From Microseira sp041929235 (lineage in GTDB: Bacteria; Cyanobacteriota; Cyanobacteriia; Cyanobacteriales; Aerosakkonemataceae): DNA of 64,000 nucleotides. Below are positions 8,303 through 18,327 of this stretch, in pieces. Each line of letters opens with the position of its first letter. The first letter of the stretch is position 1. Location: NCBI RefSeq assembly GCF_041929235.1, contig NZ_JBHFNP010000036.1, positions 52,279-116,278 of the forward strand, in the 5' to 3' direction. A program made the position numbers and the translations under genes. Below the pieces are notes generated by a model. The model was not told the origin of the DNA and did not search any database. It saw nothing but the letters and a program-made list of their open reading frames with translations.

Positions 8303-10999
8303 ATGTCAACCCTGGTCATCGTCGAATCACCCACAAAAGCACGTACCATCCGCAACTACCTACCCTCCGATTACCGGGTAGAAGCGTCGATGGGGCACGT
8401 GCGCGACCTTCCCTCATCCGCAGATGAAATTCCTCCAGAAGTTAAAGGGGAAAAATGGGCGCAGTTCGGTGTCAATGTAGAGGCTGACTTTGAACCCCTA
8501 TATATCATCCCCAAGGAAAAAGAGAAAACCGTCAAGCAGCTGAAAGACGCCCTCAAAGACGCTGACGAACTCGTACTAGCAACGGACGAAGACCGGGAAG
8601 GGGAAAGCATAAGTTGGCATTTATTGCAAGTGCTAAAACCGAAAGTGCCGATCAAGCGGATGGTATTCCACGAAATCACCCAAGAAGCTATCCGCGACGC
8701 CCTGAAGCACTGCCGCACCATCGACGAACAGGTAGTCCGCGCCCAAGAAACGCGGCGCATTTTGGATCGGTTGGTGGGTTATACCCTCTCGCCGCTGTTG
8801 TGGAAGAAAATAGCCAGAGGTTTATCCGCAGGGCGGGTGCAGTCGGTAGCAGTACGGTTGTTGGTGAATCGAGAACGTCAGCGCCTCGCTTTCCGTCAGG
8901 GGACATACTGGGATTTAAAGGCAACTCTAGAGAAAGAGAAAACGCCATTTGAAGCGCGGTTAATCACCCTGAGAGGGATTAAAGTAGCCACGGGCAGCGA
9001 TTTTGACGAATCTACCGGACAAATTGCCGCCGGACGCAACGTAGTTTTACTTTCTGAAGCCGATGCATTAGCCTTACAAGAACGGCTAACGGGTAAAACT
9101 TGGACAGTGGCGAATATCGAAGAAAGACCGATGACGCGCAAACCTGCCCCGCCGTTTACCACCTCGACACTGCAACAGGAAGCGAACCGGAAATTGGGGT
9201 TATCGGCAAAGGATACAATGCGAACCGCGCAAAGTTTGTACGAGCAGGGGTATATTACCTACATGCGTACTGACTCGGTGCATTTATCGGAACAAGCGAT
9301 CGCCGCCGCCCGCACCTGCGTCGAGCAAATGTACGGCAAAGAATACCTCAGTCCCAAAGCGCGCCAGTACAGCACCAAAAGCAAAGGCGCTCAAGAAGCT
9401 CACGAAGCGATTCGCCCCGCCGGTAGCAGCTTCCGCACCCCCCAAGACACCGGACTCAAAGACAGAGAATTCCGGCTTTATGACTTAATTTGGAAACGCA
9501 CCGTCGCCACCCAAATGGCAGACTCGCGCCAAACCCTGATTAGCGTAGAAATTCAAGTCGAAGATGCCGGTTTCCGTTCCAGCGGTAAGCGCATCAACTT
9601 CCCCGGATATCTGCGCGCCTACGTCGAAGGTTCCGACGATCCCAACGCCGCGATCGAAGACCAAGAAGTCATTCTACCGCCATTAAAAGTCGGCGACCAT
9701 CCCAAGTGTACTGAACTCGAAGCGATCGGTCACGAAACCCAACCCCCCGCCCGCTACACCGAAGCTTCTCTGGTCAAAACCCTAGAAAGCGAAGGCATCG
9801 GGCGTCCCAGTACCTACGCCAGCATCATCAGTACCATCGTTGACCGGGGTTACGCCCAAATGAACGGCAACGCCCTCGTTCCCACCTTCACCGCCTTCGC
9901 CGTCACAGGATTGCTGGAAAAATACTTCCCCGACTTGGTAGACACCGGGTTTACTTCCCGCATGGAACAAACCCTAGACGACATTGCCACAGGCGAAGTT
10001 GACTGGCTGCCTTACTTGCAGAAATTTTATCTCGGCGAGGAGGGTTTAGAAACCCAGGTGAAGGTACAAGAAAGCCAAATTGACGCAACTGTTGCCAGAA
10101 CTATCGAACTCGAAGGAATAGATGCCAAAATCCGCATCGGTAAATTTGGCCCTTACGTGGAAGCAGAAAACGGCGACGGCGTCGTCACCGCCTCGATTCC
10201 CAAAGATTTAACGCCAGCGGACATCAACCCCGAACAAGTAGAAACCATCCTGCGGCAAAAAACCGAAGGCCCCGAAAAGCTAGGAATCCACCCGGAAACT
10301 GGGGAACCGATTTACATCCTGTTGGGCAGCTACGGTCATTACATCCAACTCGGCGACGCCCAAGAAGGCAGCAAGAAAAAACCCAAGCGCGCCGGAATAC
10401 CCAAAAATACCAAAGTCGAGGATGTCACCCTAGAGATGGCACTCGGACTGCTGGCTTTACCCCGCAACCTGGGCGTCCACCCAGCCACCTCCGGCAAAAT
10501 TCAAGCCGCACTAGGCCCTTACGGCCCCTACGTCGTCCACGACCAAGGCAAGGAAGGGGGGAAAGATTATCGCTCGCTCAAAGCCACCGATGATGTATTG
10601 ACAATTACCCTCGAACGTGCTTTAGAGTTGCTTTCTCAGCAGAAGACCGGACGCGGCGGCGGTCGCAGCAAGACAAAGGAAGCATTGCGCGAACTGGGCA
10701 ATCATCCAGAAGATGGAGAGCCAGTGAATATATACGATGGCCCCTATGGCCCTTATATCAAGCACGGCAAAACCAATGCTTCCATCCCAGAAGGCGAATC
10801 GGTCGAAGCGGTGACCCTGGAGAGGGCACTGGAACTGCTAGCTGCTAAGGCTTCTACGGCGAAGTCTACCAAATCTAGTACCAAGTCGAGTAAATCAACC
10901 ACCACCAAAAAATCAACAACCTCGCAAGCCAAGACGACTAAAACTGCTGCGAGTAAAACCACAACTAAAACCACTGCTACCAAGAAAAAAACATCTTAG
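8303..10999 (+). CDS. topA: DNA topoisomerase I
   Basis: An 898-residue type IA topoisomerase that relaxes negative supercoils. The Toprim domain is at the N-terminus (STLVIVESPTKARTI; acidic motif DEDREGESISWHL near residue 98). The catalytic tyrosine is Y320 in GYITYMRTDS. The C-terminal half has repeated G-P-Y modules (IRIGKFGPYVE, ALGPYGPYVVHD, IYDGPYGPYIKHGK) instead of zinc fingers. It ends in a lysine/threonine/serine-rich tail of about 50 residues, as in other cyanobacterial enzymes, that probably binds DNA. Length and all motifs are intact, and it stops at TAG. Confidence 0.97.
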   Translation: MSTLVIVESPTKARTIRNYLPSDYRVEASMGHVRDLPSSADEIPPEVKGEKWAQFGVNVEADFEPLYIIPKEKEKTVKQLKDALKDADELVLATDEDREGESISWHLLQVLKPKVPIKRMVFHEITQEAIRDALKHCRTIDEQVVRAQETRRILDRLVGYTLSPLLWKKIARGLSAGRVQSVAVRLLVNRERQRLAFRQGTYWDLKATLEKEKTPFEARLITLRGIKVATGSDFDESTGQIAAGRNVVLLSEADALALQERLTGKTWTVANIEERPMTRKPAPPFTTSTLQQEANRKLGLSAKDTMRTAQSLYEQGYITYMRTDSVHLSEQAIAAARTCVEQMYGKEYLSPKARQYSTKSKGAQEAHEAIRPAGSSFRTPQDTGLKDREFRLYDLIWKRTVATQMADSRQTLISVEIQVEDAGFRSSGKRINFPGYLRAYVEGSDDPNAAIEDQEVILPPLKVGDHPKCTELEAIGHETQPPARYTEASLVKTLESEGIGRPSTYASIISTIVDRGYAQMNGNALVPTFTAFAVTGLLEKYFPDLVDTGFTSRMEQTLDDIATGEVDWLPYLQKFYLGEEGLETQVKVQESQIDATVARTIELEGIDAKIRIGKFGPYVEAENGDGVVTASIPKDLTPADINPEQVETILRQKTEGPEKLGIHPETGEPIYILLGSYGHYIQLGDAQEGSKKKPKRAGIPKNTKVEDVTLEMALGLLALPRNLGVHPATSGKIQAALGPYGPYVVHDQGKEGGKDYRSLKATDDVLTITLERALELLSQQKTGRGGGRSKTKEALRELGNHPEDGEPVNIYDGPYGPYIKHGKTNASIPEGESVEAVTLERALELLAAKASTAKSTKSSTKSSKSTTTKKSTTSQAKTTKTAASKTTTKTTATKKKTS

Positions 11000-11303
11000 G
11001 TAATGGGTAATTGGTAATTGGGAAAAAGCAGATTTCAGATTGCGGATTTCAGATTTTAATTCAATCAAATATACAATCTGAAATCCCCAATCTAAAATTA
11101 CGCATTACCTACTACCATTGCCGAGGGATGTAATATTATGTCCGCTGGCATCGGCATCGCGCGCGGGGCGGGTTTATCAACACAATTCGCTTGGTATCAA
11201 AGGTGGAGGGTTTTACCCGCCCCTACTATAAACAACCTTTGCTATCGGACATGATATAAATAGCAACTTACGTTAAGTATTTGAAATACTGGAGAGAAGT
11301 ATT

Positions 11304-11882
11304 ATGACTGCTTACACTATTAACTTTGAGCCTGTTTGTAAAATGACTGACGAGCAATTTTATCAGCTTTGTCGAAAGAATCCAGAAATTAAATTTGAAC
11401 GCAATGCTAAAGGGGAGATCGTTATAATGTCACCCACAGGAGGAGAAACAGGAAATCAAAATATTGAAATAGCAGGAGATTTTGTGATTTGGAATCGCCA
11501 GGAGAAACTTGGTAAATTGTTTGATTCTTCTAGCTGTTTTAAACTCCCAAATGGAGCCAATCGTTCTCCCGATATTTCTTGGGTTAAACAAGAAAGATGG
11601 GATACTCTGACTCTGGAAGAAAAACGCAAATTTCCGCCGATTCCCCCAGATTTTGTGTTGGAGTTAATGTCGCCAACTGATAGCTTGAAGGAAACACAAG
11701 CCAAAATGCAAGAATACATGGAAAATGGGGTTAAACTTGGTTGGTTAATTGACCCCAAAACCCGCCGAGTTGAAATTTATCGCCAAGGACAACCCGTGGA
11801 AGTGTTGGAATCTCCAACTGAATTATCGGGAGAAGATGTTTTGCCGGGTTTTGTACTGAACTTGCAAGTTGTTTGGGGATAA
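11304..11882 (+). CDS. Uma2 family (DUF820) PD-(D/E)XK nuclease-fold protein
   Basis: A 192-residue protein of the Uma2 family, which is greatly expanded in cyanobacteria. Typical elements are MTDEQFYQLCRKNPEIKFER, GEIVIMSPTGGETGNQN, SPDISWV, PDFVLELMSPTDSL and LGWLIDPKTRRVEIYR. The D (SPDISW), E (VLELMSP) and later residues form the nuclease-like core. The cellular role is unknown for most members. GGAGAG precedes the ATG. It is monogenic and flanked by short-repeat DNA. Confidence 0.9.
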   Translation: MTAYTINFEPVCKMTDEQFYQLCRKNPEIKFERNAKGEIVIMSPTGGETGNQNIEIAGDFVIWNRQEKLGKLFDSSSCFKLPNGANRSPDISWVKQERWDTLTLEEKRKFPPIPPDFVLELMSPTDSLKETQAKMQEYMENGVKLGWLIDPKTRRVEIYRQGQPVEVLESPTELSGEDVLPGFVLNLQVVWG

Positions 11883-12323
11883 TAACGTAAGTTGCTAGTT
11901 ATATCAGGAGGCGCTGGTAATTGGTAATTGGTAATTGGTAATTGTCAGAATTCCAGCACCTATGAATCTCATTACCCATTAGCTATTACCTATTACCACC
12001 CCCAAATCTGATAACTAGCAACTTGGGTTAATAGCGATCGCATGAATTACCCATATCGAGGCCATCACCAAAGTTTCTTCGGATCAACCGGATTTCTGTG
12101 AAAAATCGTTGAGCAACACAACATTGTTGTGGGGGCACGGCATTCAAAAAACTTTGCTCTTAGCGACAAAATTTACTCATGCCTTGCCCCTACAGAAAAC
12201 AAGATCGACGAAAAACCCAGTTTCTAGCAGGAAGTTACCCCAGGACGCGGGCTAACTGCCGATTAAATAACCGCGTGCAGGGAAAATCCCGCACGTGGTT
12301 TCGGATCAAAAGCGGCTGCTATC
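11883..12323. other. Intergenic stretch with TAATTGG runs
   Basis: Contains a run of GGTAATTGGTAATTG units (about 11919-11945) and its reverse (about 11971-11995). An open frame at 12179-12364 has no family features. Nothing else is recognisable. Confidence 0.5.
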
Positions 12324-13133
12324 CTAAGCTTTCTGTTGCTGCTTGCGTTTGGGCACCCAATTGACACCAAACGCACCAAACGCCAACAAACCTAACATCG
12401 AAGAAGGTTCGGGTATGCTTGTTTGAGGCCGTGGAACAACAACATTATGCAGCCCGACGACATAGGTAATATCTGGGTCAAACTGAGTGTCAGTAAATGT
12501 TGCGCTTCCAGGCACACCAGTCTGGGGAGTATATTGACCCCCTAGGAAACCCTGACCATCTTGTCCGGTGACCCGATCTGTTGCGATCGCGTTGCTGATG
12601 CGAATAGCGTCAATGGCATCGCCGTCACCAAGGCCAAAATCCCTCAAATCGAAAAGTGTGACAAATGCAAACAGATCGGGGTTATAGGCGGCGGTGAATT
12701 TGTAGAGGAAATTGGTAAAGTTGGTTTCACCCTGTTTGCGAATGGCTACGGCAAAAGGTTCCGGTTTGCCTAAACTACCGCTTTCGTAAATTGCCAAGTC
12801 ATTGCCGGTTTGATTTTGCAGTAAAGAGCCCCCCCAGTTTAGCTCGATGGTTGATCGATTGGTGGGATTCCCCAGCTCTACCGAGGTCTTGTCCTCAACG
12901 AAACCAAGTACTGAAGCCACGGTGCTAGCTGGATTTACTGGAAAGTAGGTATAAAACCCGGAGGCGCTTTCCCTTCCGGAGACGAATGAACCGGATGTTA
13001 CCGCGTTGGCTTCATTACCAACCAATGTAACCGCAGTAGCAGATTGTGACGATGTAGCGCAGGAAACAGCGGTGAGGACACCCAAGGCTAAGCTGAGTCG
13101 ATTTTGGCTGTTTTTGGTGGTAGATGTTTTCAT
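12324..13133 (-). CDS. PEP-CTERM exported protein
   Basis: A 269-residue protein with an N-terminal signal peptide (MKTSTTKNSQNRLSLALGVL, then an Ala/Ser-rich cleavage region). It ends with a PEP-CTERM sorting tag: IPEPSSMLGLLAFGAFG followed by the basic KRKQQQK tail. Such proteins are exported and processed by exosortase, and are linked to surface or extracellular polymer. The start at 13133 was chosen over an open extension to 13250 because it places the signal peptide at the N-terminus and has GGAAG upstream. The Gly/Thr-rich middle is not a family I can name. Confidence 0.85.
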   Translation of the reverse strand: MKTSTTKNSQNRLSLALGVLTAVSCATSSQSATAVTLVGNEANAVTSGSFVSGRESASGFYTYFPVNPASTVASVLGFVEDKTSVELGNPTNRSTIELNWGGSLLQNQTGNDLAIYESGSLGKPEPFAVAIRKQGETNFTNFLYKFTAAYNPDLFAFVTLFDLRDFGLGDGDAIDAIRISNAIATDRVTGQDGQGFLGGQYTPQTGVPGSATFTDTQFDPDITYVVGLHNVVVPRPQTSIPEPSSMLGLLAFGAFGVNWVPKRKQQQKA

Positions 13134-13481
13134 AAAGCTTATAGCTTCCAGTAGATAACGGTGATAGGACAACTCCAGGTGCGTCATGCGATCGCTCGAT
13201 AGATCGGGCATCTCGCTCAGGGTTCTGTAGCTCGATAACATCCCGACCAATAGAAGCGATCAATAGCTTGATTAATCCTGACGGCAAACCTGTAGATATG
13301 TTCTGGGAATGGAACTTAGCACAGGCTCCCTGTTATCCTCATCGGTAATTTTAGCTAAATTGCCAACCCCAAACCGGCGCTATGGCTTGTACTGGCTCAG
13401 GTTGATGTACTGTAGTAAATATCAGGGAACTTCAACCCCGGATACACTTAACCCTGATATATGACCGTCGATGGGTGTGCC
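13134..13481. other. Divergent promoter region of PEP-CTERM and thioredoxin genes
   Basis: About 350 bp separate the PEP-CTERM gene from the thioredoxin gene on the opposite strand. No specific regulatory motif could be assigned. Confidence 0.45.
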
Positions 13482-13805
13482 ATGAGCAGCGTGATTTCGA
13501 TCGGTGATTCTGAGTTTGAAACCGAAGTCCTGAAAGCAACACAGCCGGTGTTAGTGTACTTTTGGGCGTCTTGGTGCGGGCCTTGCCGACTGATGACGCC
13601 AATTATGAACACGGCAGCGCAAACCTACGGCGATCGCCTCAAGGTTGTCAAAATGGAAGTCGATCCAAACCCAGTTACCGTCGCGCAGTACAAGGTGGAG
13701 GGCGTTCCCGCACTGAGACTGTTTAAAAACGGTGAATTAGTTGGATCGGTTGAAGGTATCGATAGCAAGCAAAAAGTAACCAGCTTGCTCGAAACTAACT
13801 TGTGA
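13482..13805 (+). CDS. Thioredoxin
   Basis: A 107-residue thioredoxin with the active-site motif WASWCGPC (Cys at about 31 and 34), a YKVEGVPALRLFKNGE cis-proline region, and normal length. It is a disulfide reductant, and in cyanobacteria part of light-linked redox control. The ATG at 13482 (MSSVISIGD) gives the usual thioredoxin N-terminus; an ATG at 13461 adds seven atypical residues. The aminotransferase follows 121 bp downstream on the same strand, across TAATTGG repeats, so co-transcription is possible. Confidence 0.95.
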   Translation: MSSVISIGDSEFETEVLKATQPVLVYFWASWCGPCRLMTPIMNTAAQTYGDRLKVVKMEVDPNPVTVAQYKVEGVPALRLFKNGELVGSVEGIDSKQKVTSLLETNL

Positions 13806-13926
13806 ATCGGTAATGGGTAATGGGTAATTGCAGATTTAAAATTTCAGATTTCAGATTGAAAAGTTAAATTTGAAATTTGTTCCACCAATTACCAATTACC
13901 CATTACCAATTACCAATTGACCAATT

Positions 13927-15099
13927 ATGCAATTCTCTAAGCGTTTAGAATCCCTGCAAGCCAATGTTTTCGCCGATATGGATCGGGCGAAGTCTTTGGC
14001 AATGGCTGGGGGTAAAGATATCATCGATCTTTCGTTGGGTTCTTCCGATTTGCCAGCAGCGGCGCATGTTATTGATGCGATCGCTCACTCCCTACAAGAT
14101 AAAACTACCCACGGCTACTTACTATTTCACGGCACCGCAGCGTTTCGCCAAGCCGCAGCAACCTGGTATACTCAAAGATTCGGCATCAAAGTCGATCCCC
14201 AAACCGAAGTGCTGCCTTTAATCGGTTCCCAAGAAGGCACGGCGCACTTACCTTTAGCAATACTCAATCCGGGAGATTTCGCCTTATTGCTCGATCCGGG
14301 TTATCCTTCCCATGCGGGTGGTGTCTATCTCGCCAGCGGTCAAATTTACCCGATGCCCCTAACAGCCGAAAATAATTTCTTGCCAGTACTAGAAGATATC
14401 CCAGCGCCAGTATTATCCCAGGCACGGATGATGGTACTGAGCTATCCCCACAATCCTACTACCGCGATCGCTCCCCTATCTTTTTTCCAGCAAGCCGTCG
14501 CTTTCTGTCAGCAACATAACTTAGTATTAGTCCACGATTTCCCCTACGTCGATTTAGTCTTCCAATCTTCACTTGCCCCTTCGATACTGCAAGCAGATCC
14601 CGATAAAAGCGTTTCCATCGAATTTTTCACCCTCTCCAAGTCATACAATATGGGAGGTTTCCGCATCGGGTATGCCATCGGCAACGCCAAGCTGATTCGC
14701 GCTTTGCGACAAGTCAAAGCAGCGGTTGATTTTAACCAGTATCGCGGAATTTTAAACGGCGCGATCGCAGCCCTCACCGGCGATCAAATCGGCGTGCAAC
14801 ACACCGTCGCCACCTTCAAACAGCGCCGAGATGCTTTTATTAGCGCTTTACACCGCATCGGCTGGCAAGTGCCAACCCCCGCAGCGACAATGTATGTTTG
14901 GGCGCAACTCCCCCCACCTTGGCAGCAAAATTCCGTAGATTTTTGCACTCGCTTAGTCGAAACAACAGGCGTCGCTGCTTCCCCCGGTGCAGGATTCGGT
15001 AAATCTGGGGAAGGATATGTACGATTTGCCCTAGTCCACGACCCGGATATTTTGGAAACAGCCGTCGAGAGAATCTCACTATTTTTACAATCATCCTAA
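13927..15099 (+). CDS. Class I/II aminotransferase, LL-diaminopimelate aminotransferase-like
   Basis: A 390-residue PLP-dependent transaminase of fold type I. Visible landmarks are the N-terminal IIDLSLGSSDLP, GSQEGTAHLPLA (phosphate-binding loop), the VLSYPHNPTTA substrate and cofactor segment, DFPYVDLVF (aspartate for the pyridine N), and TLSKSYNMGGFRIGYAIG with the Schiff-base lysine. The arrangement is nearest to the LL-diaminopimelate/aspartate aminotransferase branch, which feeds lysine and peptidoglycan synthesis. The exact substrate cannot be set from sequence, because related enzymes act on aspartate or other amino acids. No lesions are visible. Confidence 0.85.
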   Translation: MQFSKRLESLQANVFADMDRAKSLAMAGGKDIIDLSLGSSDLPAAAHVIDAIAHSLQDKTTHGYLLFHGTAAFRQAAATWYTQRFGIKVDPQTEVLPLIGSQEGTAHLPLAILNPGDFALLLDPGYPSHAGGVYLASGQIYPMPLTAENNFLPVLEDIPAPVLSQARMMVLSYPHNPTTAIAPLSFFQQAVAFCQQHNLVLVHDFPYVDLVFQSSLAPSILQADPDKSVSIEFFTLSKSYNMGGFRIGYAIGNAKLIRALRQVKAAVDFNQYRGILNGAIAALTGDQIGVQHTVATFKQRRDAFISALHRIGWQVPTPAATMYVWAQLPPPWQQNSVDFCTRLVETTGVAASPGAGFGKSGEGYVRFALVHDPDILETAVERISLFLQSS

Positions 15100-15487
15100 C
15101 ATTCTGGAATTTTTAACGCGAGCCTGATACCCACACTGGCAAAGGTATAAATGGGTTGTCTCCCTTGCTTGTTTTGCTTGTCTCCCTTTTTTCTGAGGAA
15201 TTACACTCATATTCCGGGTTTCTCTCCAAAGCAGAAACCCGGTTTTTAGGCTGGGAAGTGCTTAAATACCGACAGAAACAACCTGATAGCATAAAAATGT
15301 GGAAATTTTGTGAATCAGTAGATTCGGAAAATACTGAAGGGAAATTACGTAATTTATAGCCAACAAAAAAGCGCGAAAAATTCACATAAACTTTACCAAA
15401 TTCAGTCAAAGAGTCATCTAGATTAGAAACATCAGAAAAATGGGTGGATCGACTACACACAACCTCAGGATTTAGGGAGAAGAGAAG
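15100..15487. other. Gap upstream of a PEP-CTERM gene
   Basis: About 390 bp, AT-rich, with a CCGGGTTTCT...AGAAACCCGG inverted pair near 15215-15245. A 115-codon frame on the minus strand (15113-15460) has no family features and overlaps the likely promoter, so it is not called. Confidence 0.5.
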
Positions 15488-16384
15488 ATGACAGGTTTAA
15501 TCAAAAAGGCTTTGATTGGCGCTTCGGTGGTAGCAGGAATGAGTGCGATCGCATCTGCCCCAGCTTCTGCCTTCACCATCACCGGCACAGACTACCTACT
15601 CTACGATGTCACTGGCAACAGCACCTACGTTAATCCAAACGCTAACTTAAATAGCATTTTGGCTGGCAACAGCGCTAATCCCGGTGGCAACGTAGAACTA
15701 TTTGCCAGCAGTGAAACCCTCACCAATGCACAGTTTTTAGCATCTAACGCTCGCACTAGCGTTAGTGGCTTGGTTGGCGGCAGTACCCTCACCCTCAGCA
15801 GTCTGACAGCAGCAGACTGGTTTAGCACTGGTTCAGGCATGAGTATGAGCTATGGGGCAAATAACTTGGCAAATAGATGGTTTAATGACTTCTTAACTGC
15901 CGCCGGACAAGGTTCTGCCTCACTTACCACAAAAGCAGACCTTTACAATATATTTGGTGCTATTGAAGGCTTCCAACGCAGCAGCGACCCCAACATCTCC
16001 TACATCAACAGCAGCGGCGGCAACATCAACATTGGACTTGCCGGTCACTATGACCTCAAAGCATTCTATACCCGTCCTGGTTCTCCATTCGCAATGGTTG
16101 CAGCCTTTCTACCCAATGGATTCCAAGCCAGTGAAGTCGTTAGAACTGACTACAATGGCGTAACTAACTACCTTTACAGCTTCTCTGCCACCCAGACTGG
16201 ACTAACCAACAGCGTCGGAGCAGGAGCAGATGGTAGTTCTCACAGCGGCAACTACGAAGTTTCCCTCAGGGGTATTGTCACTCCTCCTCGGAGAACGGTT
16301 GTGCCAGAACCCTCTGCAATGCTGGCTCTGTTTGGCTTGGGTGCTTTCTTAGTTACCAAGCGCCAGCAGTCGAAAACCCCCTAG
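15488..16384 (+). CDS. PEP-CTERM exported protein, paralogue A
   Basis: A 298-residue protein with a signal peptide (KALIGASVVAGMSAIASAPA, cleavage after ASA near residue 28). It ends in the PEP-CTERM tag VPEPSAMLALFGLGAFLV followed by TKRQQSK. Internal landmarks VELFASSET, LTAADWFS, WFNDFLTAAG, GLAGHYDLKAF and YLYSFSATQTG line up with the next gene but one (16921-17985), so the two are paralogues. GGAGAAGAGAAG before the ATG supplies a strong ribosome binding site. It probably acts outside the cell after exosortase processing; its biochemical role is unknown. Confidence 0.88.
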   Translation: MTGLIKKALIGASVVAGMSAIASAPASAFTITGTDYLLYDVTGNSTYVNPNANLNSILAGNSANPGGNVELFASSETLTNAQFLASNARTSVSGLVGGSTLTLSSLTAADWFSTGSGMSMSYGANNLANRWFNDFLTAAGQGSASLTTKADLYNIFGAIEGFQRSSDPNISYINSSGGNINIGLAGHYDLKAFYTRPGSPFAMVAAFLPNGFQASEVVRTDYNGVTNYLYSFSATQTGLTNSVGAGADGSSHSGNYEVSLRGIVTPPRRTVVPEPSAMLALFGLGAFLVTKRQQSKTP

Positions 16385-16526
16385 ACTTCACATCTACTCA
16401 ATCTCTGCCAATCAGAAAAAAAGGCAACAGGCAAGAGGCAGTAGGTAACAGTTCCTAATTTTATTGTTCTCTTGTTAAACAAACCCGGTTTAGTTTTTTT
16501 GCCCTATTCCTGTTTTAATTACCTAG

Positions 16527-16576
16527 AACGCTCACATCCCACTTGTGATTTAAAACACAGGTGGGATGTGAGCGTT
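16527..16576. terminator. Perfect 16-bp-arm hairpin downstream of PEP-CTERM gene
   Basis: AACGCTCACATCCCAC (16527-16542) and its exact complement (16561-16576) flank an 18-base loop that can pair further. It lies 142 bp past the stop, and the T-run is weak. It may be a terminator or a mobile palindromic repeat. Confidence 0.55.
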
Positions 16577-16700
16577 GTCATACACTTATGCAAGGCTTTA
16601 GTTGATGATGTCCAAATAAAGAAAGAATCATTTTAGACAATAAAAGATGGTAAAAGTACTGAAGAAATGCGAGTTTAAAGTCGAAAGAAACCTTTGTAGA

Positions 16701-16800
16701 CACTTACGCAAAAAAACCCGGTTTATACGAAAAATCGTGGGTTTAGAGGCGCTCTATTGACGCATCACCTTTGTTTTTGGCCCCGCGTGGGTAAGTCCTG
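16701..16800. repeat. Copy of dispersed ACTTACGC...GTAAGTCCTG repeat
   Basis: Starts CACTTACGCAAAAAAACCCG, contains ACGAAAAATCGTGGGTTT, and ends GGGTAAGTCCTG, so inverted ends surround a variable middle. Related copies lie at about 18108-18228, 19103-19160, 22477-22512, 49394-49630, 58385-58513 and 60757-60844. Confidence 0.65.
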
Positions 16801-16920
16801 ATTGAGTTAAAACCAGAGTAAAATTTACGAAAGCTTTACAATACTAATTTAAGATGGGAAATAACTAGCGAGATAGTGGCAAGATTCAAGCGCAACTCCA
16901 AGATTCAGGAAAAAGCACAG

Positions 16921-17985
16921 ATGAAAGCAAGTATCCCAAAATTTTTGCTCGCCGTAACGGTGGCAGGTGGAATGAGCGCGATCGCTTGTGTCGAAGCGAT
17001 CGCCACAACCCTCAAACCGACTAACATTCAGTTCCAGACTTACAACGGTCTACCCCAAATTGAAACCTATCTGTTCAACAATCCTCCTACCTCCGAAACA
17101 GTCAACGGGGTTTCCAGGCAAAGGCTAGAGGACGTTACCAGAGATAATGTGGGCAAGGCAATCCAAGCCTTGACCGATGATTCGTCGGCAACTAACGTAG
17201 AACTTTGGTACGCCAGCGAAACTCCTCAAAGGGTTGGCTTTACCGCGAATTTAGGCACGAATACTCTCAAAGTAGAAAGCGTCACTAAGGCTGATTGGGC
17301 GGATGGCGTACTGGCGACGGCATGGCTAAACGGCTTTCGCAATCAATACAGCAGCCTGATGTCCAGTATCGCTACGACTGGCGGCTCTAACATGCTGAAC
17401 GATTTTAATACTAACTTTAATTCCCTGGTGGGGTATCTGCGTACCAACGGTTTCGATGTAGTTGGAGATCCTAATATTGGGTCTGTGACCTACAACGACC
17501 AAACTGGTCAATTGCAAGTTGACCTAGTAGGACACTTGGATATAGCCGGGAGATATGTAGATACCCGTCCCCAAATCATGCAGGGTGGCAACTTAGTAAA
17601 TAACCCAAATCTTGGGATAGGTTTTTCACCCGACTACAACCGTAACAGAACGGGAAATCAGCTTTTAGATAGCGCACTGTTCGCTTTGTCGCAGAAAGCA
17701 TTCCAAACCAATCAACGCTTTCAATTCAGCGAAATTGCCAAAGTGACATTTAACGACGATGTAAACTACGCCTACGCCTTTACAGCAACAGATTCGGGTG
17801 CGATCGCAGGTAACCGCAACGTAATCAACGATAGCACCTCCCACACGGGCATCTACACTTGGACGAAGGATTACCAGACGAACCCAAATCCGCCCGCAGC
17901 AGTACCCGAACCTTCTACAATCTTGGGTCTAATAGCTGTTGGCGGTTTATTTGCTGCTGCACGCAAGGCTAATCAAAAAGCTTAA
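16921..17985 (+). CDS. PEP-CTERM exported protein, paralogue B
   Basis: A 354-residue paralogue of the 15488 gene, with the same order of blocks: VELWYASETP, VTKADWADG, WLNGFRNQY, VDLVGHLDIAGRY, YAYAFTATDSG. The N-terminus is a signal peptide (PKFLLAVTVAGGMSAIA) and the C-terminus is VPEPSTILGLIAVGGLFAA with a basic end. The ATG at 16921 was preferred to an upstream start at 16876 because it gives a normal signal peptide. The pair probably arose by tandem duplication with divergence. Confidence 0.85.
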   Translation: MKASIPKFLLAVTVAGGMSAIACVEAIATTLKPTNIQFQTYNGLPQIETYLFNNPPTSETVNGVSRQRLEDVTRDNVGKAIQALTDDSSATNVELWYASETPQRVGFTANLGTNTLKVESVTKADWADGVLATAWLNGFRNQYSSLMSSIATTGGSNMLNDFNTNFNSLVGYLRTNGFDVVGDPNIGSVTYNDQTGQLQVDLVGHLDIAGRYVDTRPQIMQGGNLVNNPNLGIGFSPDYNRNRTGNQLLDSALFALSQKAFQTNQRFQFSEIAKVTFNDDVNYAYAFTATDSGAIAGNRNVINDSTSHTGIYTWTKDYQTNPNPPAAVPEPSTILGLIAVGGLFAAARKANQKA

Positions 17986-17999
17986 CCCCTAGATGCTTC

Positions 18000-18327
18000 A
18001 GAAACCGAGTTTATTAGACCTCTCCAACAAAAAAACTCAAGGGCAGGCAGAATGCCCACCCCACAAGAGTTTTTGCAGAAGTCGATTTGAGAAACTTTGG
18101 TGTTTGCCAGGGCGTTGCCAGAAACCCGGTTTCGACCGTCCTTCGCGTAGCGGAAGGGAGGCATATCTCTGGTTGCCAAACCAACGATTTTTCGTAGAAA
18201 CCGGGAACTTGCGCGTAAGTCCTGAAATAGATAATCTTCTGGCAGCAAGGAACTAAGTTGCATCGGAATTACTTAATGCGGTCAAGGCAATTAGCCATTA
18301 GCCATTAGCCATTAGCCAGAAAGCTAA
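18000..18327. repeat. Intergenic repeat cluster
   Basis: Holds a GGCAGGCAGAATGCCCACCC repeat (18040-18067), a CCAACGATTTTTCGTAGAAA copy ending GCGTAAGTCCTG (about 18176-18228), and four TTAGCCATTAGCC units (18290-18316). No gene is apparent. Confidence 0.65.

Noticed and set aside
12179..12364. 61-codon plus-strand frame
   Set aside because: It overlaps the end of a PEP-CTERM gene and is rich in Arg/Cys with no pattern; a shadow frame.
15113..15460. 115-codon frame on the minus strand
   Set aside because: Composition is irregular, no motif is present, and it covers the likely promoter of a PEP-CTERM gene.
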